Shown: positions 1 to 4,619 of the stretch, piece after piece
Layout: the number at the start of each line of letters is the position of its first letter
Numbering within the stretch: the stretch's first letter is position 1
Source of the DNA: Desulfobulbaceae bacterium
Lineage (GTDB): Bacteria; Desulfobacterota; Desulfobulbia; Desulfobulbales; Desulfocapsaceae
Length of the DNA: 6,684 nt
Assembly (NCBI GenBank): GCA_003509305.1
Contig: DOMU01000056.1
Span: forward strand, 1,321 to 8,004
Direction of reading: 5' to 3'
The notes under the pieces: generated by a model
Told to the model about the DNA's origin: nothing
Seen by the model: only the letters and a program-made list of their open reading frames with translations
Databases searched by the model: none
Translations under genes and position numbers: made by a program

Positions 1-2
1 AC

Positions 3-239
3 GGTGGCCTCCACCTGCGCCTTTTGGCCAAACAGTGGGAACACGACCAGCCCAATATCCCCATTCCCGATTTCCCGGCGCTGCATACCGGCGAGGAGTG
101 CCTGGTCGAATTTTCCTTCAAAAATCCCGAGGCGAGGCAGTCGTTTTCCTTTCACCTCTTGGGCGAAGGGGAAAATGCCGTCATCCGCATGGATGAATTC
201 AGCGTCACCGTGACCGGCCCTCCTCAATCGTCGAAATGA
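3..239 (+). CDS. C-terminal fragment of an unidentified beta-rich protein
   Basis: The frame is open from the left edge (first full codon at 3) to TGA at 237-239, giving 78 residues; the true start lies outside the window. I do not recognise the family. The fragment alternates polar and hydrophobic residues with many aromatics (VEFSFKNPEARQSFSFHLLG, then IRMDEFSVTV), a pattern of beta strands like the last strands of a jelly-roll or carbohydrate-binding type sandwich; this is inference from composition only. No catalytic motif or membrane segment is visible. An internal TTG at 24 could be read as a start, but the frame is open upstream of it and no ribosome binding site precedes it. The end overlaps the end of the convergent aldolase gene by 16 bases, so no terminator separates the two. 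Confidence 0.6.
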   Translation, partial: GGLHLRLLAKQWEHDQPNIPIPDFPALHTGEECLVEFSFKNPEARQSFSFHLLGEGENAVIRMDEFSVTVTGPPQSSK

Positions 240-1504
240 CCGGCGGGGCCTTTATCTTTATCGTCGAGGCCCAGGGCTTTGGCCCGTTCGAGAATCTTTT
301 CCCGCGTCCAGTCGGCGGCTTGTTCACTCTGAGCCGCCTTTGGGCCGAGGTCACAACCACCTGCCTGGTCGATGATATCGCGGGCGATGGCCCCGGTGCC
401 TTCGGCGTTCATCACCGTGGTCAACATGCCGTAAACAAAATCCTCAACCCGTTTATACATCCGTTCACGCACCACCTGCGGCTGGGCGAGAATCTTCATC
501 TCGAACGGAAGATTCAGTTTTTTGAAATCACCTTTTTGCCAGCCCTTGTCCGCGGCGTAGGCGACCATCTCGGCCCACAGTTCTTCTGACAGGCCTTCGC
601 CCCTCACCTTTTTGAAATTGCCGGCGTCATCGAAGATGGCGTTGCCGTAGTCGTTGACTTCAAGCCCCCAGGAAACCATCTGCAAGGCGGTGGCGACGTT
701 GGCTTTGGTCGTGTGGGTTTCGGCGGCGATGGCCCGCAGCTTGTCAGAGCTGTTGCCGGATGTGCCGTGCTGCGCCCCGGAAGTGCCGTAGGGCCGCAAC
801 GCTTCGTGGATTTTAGCCGTCAGCTCCACCTGAATGCCCTGGCCGCTGGTTTCGATGCCGTGGGTGGTACCGTTATTCAGGGCAATCCAATCGGGGACGA
901 TGCCGTGGGCGTTCAGACCCTGGATGAGGAACAAAGCGTCTTCCACCGTCGAAAGCCCCTGCGCCCCTTTAATCTCGCCGACTTCCGTCTCCAGGCTGGC
1001 CCATTTCGGGATATATTGATTGAGTTCGATATTGGCCAGCAGGTTTTTGTCGTCGGTCATGTGCGAGGCATCGATGGCGATCGAGGTGATGCCCTGCTCA
1101 AACATGGTGGGAATTTCCTGACGGGCGTAGGGAATATCCTCTTCTTTTTTAATACCGTAATGATCGGCGTGCACGGCCACCGGCACCGTGATGCCCAGTT
1201 CGTTGCAGACGGCATCGATCTGGCGGGCGATGTTGAAGAAGTTGACCGGGCAGTAGTTGCATTCCGAACGGGCGATTTCGATGATGATCGCCGCATCGGC
1301 CCGCTGCGCCGCCTGCAAAGCGCCACGCAACACCGCATAGCTGCGGCCATTGGCGGCAATGGTCATAGCCTGGCCTTTTTTCATCAGCGCCCGATCGATG
1401 ACCTTGCCGCTGACCAGAAGCGCTTTCGAGTTCGGGAACAAACGGATGATCGCCGGGGGGCGGCCAACCCGCAACAATTGGTCATAGCCACTGGAAGCAC
1501 TCAT
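224..1504 (-). CDS. fba: Class II fructose-bisphosphate aldolase
   Basis: Zinc-dependent aldolase of 426 residues, which would reversibly split fructose 1,6-bisphosphate into dihydroxyacetone phosphate and glyceraldehyde 3-phosphate in cytosolic glycolysis/gluconeogenesis. Family marks visible: VHADHYG at 111-117, with Asp114 as the probable catalytic acid/base and His115 as a zinc ligand; GITSIAIDASHM at 138-149; LETEVGEIKG at 171-180; NNGTTHG at 210-216 with His215; and GAQHGTSG at 243-250 with His246. The last two histidines fit the remaining zinc ligands and the loops the phosphate sites. It is longer than the usual 340-360 residues, with an extended C-terminal part (about 300-426) ending in a charged tail. 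The start at 1502-1504 is chosen because GAGGAG (1511-1516 on the complement) sits 6 bases upstream; an open extension to 1663 reads through promoter-like DNA. Another class II substrate, such as tagatose bisphosphate, cannot be excluded. It appears to be transcribed alone. Confidence 0.9.
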   Translation of the reverse strand: MSASSGYDQLLRVGRPPAIIRLFPNSKALLVSGKVIDRALMKKGQAMTIAANGRSYAVLRGALQAAQRADAAIIIEIARSECNYCPVNFFNIARQIDAVCNELGITVPVAVHADHYGIKKEEDIPYARQEIPTMFEQGITSIAIDASHMTDDKNLLANIELNQYIPKWASLETEVGEIKGAQGLSTVEDALFLIQGLNAHGIVPDWIALNNGTTHGIETSGQGIQVELTAKIHEALRPYGTSGAQHGTSGNSSDKLRAIAAETHTTKANVATALQMVSWGLEVNDYGNAIFDDAGNFKKVRGEGLSEELWAEMVAYAADKGWQKGDFKKLNLPFEMKILAQPQVVRERMYKRVEDFVYGMLTTVMNAEGTGAIARDIIDQAGGCDLGPKAAQSEQAADWTREKILERAKALGLDDKDKGPAGHFDD

Positions 1505-1577
1505 ATTTTTCTCCTCATGATTGTGGTGCCAGGGGGACTGGCAAACGCCACGCGACGCGGGCGCGCTTCGACTGACG

Positions 1578-1606
1578 TTTATATCGCCCCTTATCAGGAA
1601 AATCCA
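1578..1606 (-). promoter_or_regulatory. Possible aldolase promoter on the minus strand
   Basis: On the complement, TGGATT (1601-1606) is followed by 17 bases and TATAAA (1578-1583). The -10 box is good and the -35 box weak (three of six consensus positions). It would give a leader of roughly 65 bases before the fba start. The same two boxes with the same spacing occur on the minus strand of the repeat copy at 4450-4478, where the -10 box is TATACA, so the arrangement is conserved. Function is inferred. Confidence 0.35.
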
Positions 1607-1640
1607 GGGATGAAGCGTGCGCGGGACGCGAAATAATCGC

Positions 1641-1669
1641 TGGACAGCATCCAACCTTACCAATATTGT
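1641..1669 (+). promoter_or_regulatory. Sigma70-like promoter of the toxin-antitoxin operon
   Basis: TGGACA (1641-1646, five of six to TTGACA), a 17-base spacer, then TATTGT (1664-1669, four of six to TATAAT). Expected start of transcription is near 1676, leaving about a 100-base leader before the antitoxin. The same boxes and spacing recur in the two other repeat copies, which strengthens the call. Antitoxins of this type normally bind their own promoter; I see no convincing operator palindrome here. Confidence 0.55.
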
Positions 1670-1776
1670 TATCCGTCACCGATGGCAATGCACTGCCGCC
1701 GCGCCGACAGTTGGTGATGTCGATTATCGCCCCGGTGAGGCTATTACTGAAAGCAACAAGAACCAGGAGATATAAT

Positions 1777-2040
1777 ATGCCAGCGATTGAACAATTTGTG
1801 GCCCTAAATCAGGCGAAAACGCGGCTGCCGGATATGCTCAACGCCGTTGAGGACAGCGATGATACCATTGCCATCACCAAAAATGGTGTTCCAGCGGCGG
1901 TACTGCTTTCAATGGCCAGATTCGAGGGCTTGCTGGAAACGATAGAAATTCTTGCCGACGCCGACCTGCGGCGCCAACTCGGCCAATCCGCCCAGGATGT
2001 CATGGCTGGTAGATTGCTGGATGCCGACGAGGCGTTTTGA
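1777..2040 (+). CDS. Phd/YefM-type antitoxin
   Basis: An 87-residue protein that would neutralise the toxin encoded immediately downstream and probably repress the shared promoter. The N-terminal part (about 5-50) shows the Phd/YefM pattern: an ALNQAKTRLPDMLNAVE helix segment, then IAITKNGVPAAVLLSMARFE, the strand-and-turn typical of the DNA-binding dimer fold. The rest (about 51-87) is helical and acidic and is expected to wrap the toxin. The start at 1777 is preceded by AGGAGA (1765-1770) with a 6-base gap; an open upstream extension to 1666 begins inside the promoter and is rejected. The stop TGA (2038-2040) shares one base with the toxin ATG, so the two are translationally coupled. The family call is by motif recognition; the exact subfamily (YefM or Phd) is not fixed. 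Confidence 0.85.
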   Translation: MPAIEQFVALNQAKTRLPDMLNAVEDSDDTIAITKNGVPAAVLLSMARFEGLLETIEILADADLRRQLGQSAQDVMAGRLLDADEAF

Positions 2041-2321
2041 TGCGCTACCAGGCCAAGGTGACCGCAACGGCAAACGAAGCAGGGAAACAACTTGCCCCGG
2101 AAATCAGGGCCGCTGCCAAAGAAGCGCTCCGGCGGCTATGCGACAACCCTTTTTTAGGCAAAAGGTTGCGGGAGGAGTTGCAAGGTTTCTGGACATACCG
2201 GTTCAACCGCTACCGCATCATTTACACAATTGATGTGGAAAAGAAGTGGCTGATTATCCAGTCAATTGGTCACAGACGCGATATTTACGAACGCTTCAAC
2301 CAATTACTGCTGGATAGATGA
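2040..2321 (+). CDS. RelE/ParE-superfamily toxin
   Basis: A 93-residue basic protein, the toxin partner of the antitoxin just upstream. The superfamily signature is in the C-terminal half: LQGFWTYRFNRYRIIYTID (48-66) followed by LIIQSIGHRRDIYERF (71-86). The central beta sheet carries basic residues Arg54, Arg57, Arg59 and Arg79-80, and the final GHRRDIYE matches RelE-type mRNA interferases. RelE relatives cut mRNA on the ribosome while ParE relatives poison gyrase; the RYRIIY...GHRRDIYE pattern favours the RelE side, but this is inference. ATG at 2040 overlaps the antitoxin stop by one base; a TTG at 2037 is a less likely start. Length is normal and no lesion is visible, so the module looks intact. 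No terminator is evident downstream. Confidence 0.85.
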   Translation: MRYQAKVTATANEAGKQLAPEIRAAAKEALRRLCDNPFLGKRLREELQGFWTYRFNRYRIIYTIDVEKKWLIIQSIGHRRDIYERFNQLLLDR

Positions 2322-2433
2322 CGATGCTGATGCATCCTGACATTCGGTGCCAACCCCGCCTGTCGCGGTTGTGCGGCTTGACTGGTGAATTTTGAGCTAG
2401 CCGCGACACTCGAATAAATCGAACCGCAGTGGT

Positions 2434-2470
2434 GCAGGCTGGGATGGGACAAAGTGGAATCCCAGCCTGC
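2434..2470. repeat. Palindromic repeat element A (short form)
   Basis: Perfect inverted repeat: GCAGGCTGGGAT (2434-2445) and ATCCCAGCCTGC (2459-2470) around a 13-base loop. It begins GGTGCAGGCT, close to GGTGTAGGCT at the left end of the element at 2929, and its loop is nearly the same as that element's first loop (ACAAAGTGGA versus ACGAAGTGGA). It therefore belongs to the same family. It sits directly against the promoter repeat copy 2, which lacks the upstream part seen in the other copies. As RNA it would form a strong hairpin and could act as a terminator or mRNA end for the toxin operon, but no T-run follows. Confidence 0.75.
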
Positions 2471-2474
2471 AAAT

Positions 2475-2544
2475 CTGGACAGCATAAAACCTCACCAATA
2501 TTGTTATCCGCTGCTGACAGCAATGCGCCGCCGCGCAGTTGGCG
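2475..2544 (+). repeat. Promoter-bearing repeat, copy 2 (before RhuM fragment)
   Basis: Starts at CTGGACAGCAT and runs through CAATGC (2521-2526) to CAGTTGGCGAT (2537-2547). It matches copy 1 at 33 of 36 positions over 2475-2510 and resumes after a variable stretch. The upstream half present in copies 1 and 3 is missing and is replaced by palindromic element A. Confidence 0.65.
2476..2504 (+). promoter_or_regulatory. Sigma70-like promoter before the RhuM fragment
   Basis: TGGACA (2476-2481), 17 bases, TATTGT (2499-2504): the same boxes and spacing as in repeat copy 1. It points into the RhuM fragment with a leader of roughly 70 bases or more. No clear ribosome binding site stands before either candidate start (2584 or 2617). 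Confidence 0.5.
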
Positions 2545-2583
2545 ATAGGGTTCGACATCATCCCATTCGTCTTTCACTGAACC

Positions 2584-2976
2584 ATGAAACAGCCCCTCGC
2601 CAAAAAACAATCCGACATGCCAAAGACGGAAGATCAAATCATCCTGTATCAAACCGATGACGGTAAGGTAGCGGTCAACGTGCGTTTTGAGGGAGAAACC
2701 TTCTGGATGAGCCAGAAGGCCATCGCCGAGCTTTTCGATGTGCAGGTTCCTGCGGTAACCAAGCATCTGAAGAATATTTACGAGGAAGAGGAACTTGCCC
2801 GTGAAGCAACTGTTTCCAAAAAGGAAATAGTTCAAACTGAAGGCCAGCGCCGCGTAACACGCCAGGTCGAATTCTATAATCTTGATGCCATCATTGCCGT
2901 TGGCTACCGCGTCAATTCTAAAAAGTGGTGTAGGCTTGGATGGAACGAAGTGGAATCCCAGCTTCATGGCCGATAG
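2584..2976 (+). pseudogene. RhuM-family protein, truncated by a repeat
   Basis: The frame encodes 130 residues, of which about the first 112 look like the N-terminal third of the virulence RhuM family (usually over 300 residues): IILYQTDDGKVAVNVRFEGE (19-38), FWMSQKAIAELFDV (40-53), VTKHLKNIYEEEEL (58-71), then FYNLDAIIAVGYRVNS (97-112). In relatives this runs on into a conserved RGTQFR-type segment; here, after Asn-Ser-Lys at about 2924, the frame enters the repeat at 2929 and picks up a foreign tail to TAG at 2974-2976. No continuation of the gene is seen beyond the repeat. The WMSQKAIAELFDV...VTKHL part resembles a helix-turn-helix. RhuM proteins occur on pathogenicity and defence islands with no settled biochemical role. 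The start could instead be Met12 (2617). Probably non-functional. Confidence 0.75.
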
Positions 2977-3146
2977 GCTGGGATTCGCTACGCTTCATCC
3001 CAGCCTTGAACGAAGACTACAAATGGGGTAGCGCCCCATTTGTACCCGGGTAGCCGCTGTAAGCTATCTGGGAAAGGTCTGCCGGCCGGTCAAAGTGTAA
3101 CCGGCCGGCAGACCGGAAAGGCCCCGGACGCCGCTCCCAGCCTACA
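2929..3146. repeat. Palindromic repeat element B (composite, MITE-like)
   Basis: A 218-base element bounded by TGTAGGCT (2929-2936) and its exact complement AGCCTACA (3139-3146). The first 78 bases match element C (4095-4172) without gaps at about 71 of 78 positions, counted by eye. It contains three perfect hairpins: 2975-2984 with 2997-3006 (10 bp), 3018-3028 with 3034-3044 (11 bp) and 3076-3090 with 3100-3114 (15 bp). Relative to C it carries about 140 extra bases in its right half. It encodes no protein. It interrupts the RhuM gene on its left, and the unknown gene's stop codon lies 7 bases to its right. No target-site duplication is evident. Confidence 0.7.
3076..3114. terminator. Perfect 15-bp GC-rich hairpin, possible terminator
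   Basis: GGTCTGCCGGCCGGT (3076-3090) and its exact complement (3100-3114) enclose a 9-base loop. It lies about 40 bases beyond the stop of the minus-strand unknown gene, so it could end that transcript. No T-run follows on either strand, so it may equally be just a structural part of element B. Confidence 0.35.
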
Positions 3147-3153
3147 GCTCTAG

Positions 3154-4065
3154 TCAGTCTTCCTCTGTATCATCCTCATTCGGAAAACGTATCGCAGAAA
3201 GTGCCTCATTGATGCCACCTACATCGTTCAGCTTTGCAATATTGTATTGAAAATAGCTCGACGAAGAGTGCAAGAGTCCTGGGCTAACAATTTCTGTAAG
3301 ATAGGGAATCCCAGGAAGAATCCCAGGAATATGCAAAACTCGGAAGGCGTGAGAACTGACCGAACTAAGGCAAGCTGCCGCCCACCTTGCCTTTCGAAAA
3401 AGTGACAGCGCAACTGCAACCGATGGCTCGTACATTGTTTTACCAAAACAATTTTCGATGGTGAAGAAGTCGAGCAGTGCTTCAACGGGTCCCGATATTC
3501 CGGCGTCGATTGCGTCTGGAATCACAGATCGAAGAGCAACCAGATTCTTGATGTCATCATGTAAAGATGAACGAGCACACAGCAACTGCCAGTCTTGGTA
3601 CATATCCGTGTCGCGGTCGCTATAGGACAAGGCATCAAGATACTCATATCGTCCGGCACCTTGCGCAAACTGTGTAAGAAATTTAGTCAGTTCAGGATCA
3701 AGTGGATCGACAGGACGAGTCAGATATTTATCTGTCGCATGAGCGAAGGATGTCATATCGCACTTCTCTAGTTGATCTAGGATATCTTTGATATTATGTG
3801 AAAGTTTGCGAAGGTTTGGAAACTCATTATTCAAGCAAAAATTGTGGACAGAGATCGCCAGTTTACATAAACGCTCCAGCCCGCTGGTGAAAGAATGCAG
3901 ACCAACGTCAAGTGCGTATTGCCCATCTCTGGGGTTACCAATGAAAAAATGCTCAGGAAGGGGAACGTGGCATAGCCGCGTGATTCCTAGGTTTGTCAGC
4001 TCCACAGCAAACTGAGTCTCTGAAACCAGACTTCGCCATATTTGTAGTTCCCTTGGCACATTCAT
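3154..4065 (-). CDS. Unrecognised 303-residue protein, possibly HEPN-like
   Basis: I do not firmly recognise this protein. It is soluble and mostly helical by composition, with no signal peptide or membrane segment, and ends in an acidic tail (NEDDTEED). Three stretches recall HEPN-like helical proteins of defence islands: HSFTSGLERLCKLAISVHNF (57-76), EFPNLRKLSHNIKDILDQLE (81-100) and FLTQFAQGAGRYEYLDALS (129-147). Arg86-Lys-Leu-Ser-His90 has an Arg and His close together, but with three residues between, not the four to six of the usual HEPN RNase motif, so nuclease activity is unproven. The start at 4063-4065 is preceded by AAGGAG 5 bases upstream on the complement; an open extension to 4164 lies inside repeat C and is rejected. 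Codons are clearly AT-richer than in fba and ilvC, and the gene lies between repeat elements B and C, which suggests transfer. The reading frame looks intact. Confidence 0.65.
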   Translation of the reverse strand: MNVPRELQIWRSLVSETQFAVELTNLGITRLCHVPLPEHFFIGNPRDGQYALDVGLHSFTSGLERLCKLAISVHNFCLNNEFPNLRKLSHNIKDILDQLEKCDMTSFAHATDKYLTRPVDPLDPELTKFLTQFAQGAGRYEYLDALSYSDRDTDMYQDWQLLCARSSLHDDIKNLVALRSVIPDAIDAGISGPVEALLDFFTIENCFGKTMYEPSVAVALSLFRKARWAAACLSSVSSHAFRVLHIPGILPGIPYLTEIVSPGLLHSSSSYFQYNIAKLNDVGGINEALSAIRFPNEDDTEED

Positions 4066-4094
4066 ATTTGCTCCTTTGTTTATTCTTGTAGCGG

Positions 4095-4175
4095 TGTAGG
4101 GTGGAATGGAACGAAGTGGAATCCCAGATTCATGGCCGATATGCAGGGATTCGCTACGCTTCATCCCGGCCTACA
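4095..4175. repeat. Palindromic repeat element C
   Basis: An 81-base element from TGTAGG (4095-4100) to CCTACA (4170-4175), in the same orientation as element B and about 91% identical to B's first 78 bases by eye. Both B and C are followed on the right by GCTCT. It contains the loop cores ACGAAGTGGA and TCGCTACGCTTC seen in B. On its right it cuts the DUF3990-type gene, and on its left it lies 30 bases upstream of the start of the unknown gene, so that gene's promoter, if it is native, lies in or across this repeat. Confidence 0.75.
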
Positions 4176-4348
4176 GCTCTGACAACGGGGATGCCTTTTG
4201 CCACTCTTGCGGTTTTCCTTTTTGCCCAATTAACTGCCTGCTCAAAATTTGACGCCGCATAAAAGCCCTGGCCAAAATCAAGCTGGCTTCTTCCGCATAA
4301 AATAGACGGCTTCAATACCTGTTCGTTGCTACCATGATACAATTGCAT
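4154..4348 (-). pseudogene. DUF3990-type protein, N-terminal remnant
   Basis: The frame gives 64 residues from ATG at 4346-4348 to TAG at 4154-4156. Residues 1-56 match the start of DUF3990 proteins as I know them: LYHGSNEQVLKP (3-14), LDFGQGFYAASNFEQAVNWA (23-42) and KGIPVV (51-56). DUF3990 is grouped with ADP-ribosyltransferase folds; the YHGS and GFY segments fit the first two NAD-site motifs, while the distal catalytic motif would lie in the missing part. From residue 57 on (RAVGRDEA) the sequence is translated repeat C, including the stop. Full-length relatives are more than twice this size, so this is a broken remnant without expected activity. Upstream, GAAGAG is at most a weak ribosome binding site. 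Confidence 0.65.
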
Positions 4349-4449
4349 AGCTCTTCAACTTACTGTCAAAATATATCCGCCAACGTTTTCAAGCATCGGC
4401 CATGACACCAAGCCGTTAGCGCAAAGATTTGTGTGATAACACCGCCAAA

Positions 4450-4583
4450 TGTATACCGCCCCTCACCAGGAAAATCCAGCAATGAAAGCCGGGGGCGGCG
4501 GCAAAATAATCGCTTGACGCCGTCAAGTCTTGTCAATATCGTTGCCCCTCGCCGCGCTGTGCTGACGGCACAATCCAATGCAT
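4450..4583 (+). repeat. Promoter-bearing repeat, copy 3 (before ilvC)
   Basis: Homologous to copy 1 in blocks: 4457-4479 with 1585-1607 (21 of 23) and 4504-4518 with 1631-1645 (14 of 15), with one base of length difference between the blocks. The -10 region and a TGCTGAC...CAATGC stretch near 4559-4581 also resemble copy 2. Compared with copies 1 and 2 it has about 17 extra bases between the -10 box and CAATGC. This copy drives a housekeeping gene, so it may be the source of the other two. Confidence 0.65.
4514..4542 (+). promoter_or_regulatory. Sigma70-like ilvC promoter
   Basis: TTGACG (4514-4519, five of six), a 17-base spacer and TATCGT (4537-4542, four of six). Expected transcription start is near 4549, giving a leader of about 70 bases. 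An AT-rich stretch (AAAATAAT, 4503-4510) precedes the -35 box. The leader holds only a weak 5-bp inverted repeat (TGTGC/GCACA at 4557-4571) and no visible attenuator, T-box or riboswitch. Confidence 0.6.
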
Positions 4584-4619
4584 CAGGCCAATTCTTGACT
4601 TTCAGAGAGGAAAATCACA

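Larger units (their letters stand above)
1578..1713 (+). repeat. Promoter-bearing repeat, copy 1 (before toxin-antitoxin)
   Basis: This is an imperfect copy of the sequence also found at 2475-2544 and 4450-4583. By eye, 1585-1607 matches 4457-4479 at 21 of 23 positions and 1631-1645 matches 4504-4518 at 14 of 15. The part at 1640-1675 matches 2475-2510 at 33 of 36. Its right end (1686-1713) resembles the first codons of ilvC. It fills most of the gap between fba and the antitoxin gene. Confidence 0.7.

Noticed and set aside
713..1636. Long open frame of 307 codons on the plus strand, antisense to fba
   Set aside because: It is a mirror of a GC-rich gene with strong codon bias; it has no ribosome binding site or recognisable motif and covers the fba active-site codons.
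1505..1663. 53-codon N-terminal extension of the aldolase
   Set aside because: It passes through a repeat and promoter-like sequence, and a strong GAGGAG site is placed right for the ATG at 1502-1504.
1666..1776. 37-codon N-terminal extension of the antitoxin
   Set aside because: It begins within the -10 box, and AGGAGA before 1777 marks the real start. Its resemblance to the IlvC N-terminus is reported as a DNA-level finding instead.
1771..1776. Perfect TATAAT just before the antitoxin ATG
   Set aside because: It lies between the ribosome binding site and the start codon; no -35 box is suitably placed and a transcript from it would lack the ribosome binding site.
4066..4164. 33-codon N-terminal extension of the unknown 303-residue protein
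   Set aside because: The added residues are translated repeat C, and AAGGAG sits 5 bases before the ATG at 4063-4065.
2434..4175. Repeats considered as a CRISPR array
   Set aside because: The copies are few, unequal in size and hundreds of bases apart, with no regular spacers and no cas genes.
4543..4619. Attenuator or riboswitch in the ilvC leader
   Set aside because: The leader is about 70 bases, has no branched-chain leader peptide, T-box motif or terminator-antiterminator pair, only a 5-bp inverted repeat.
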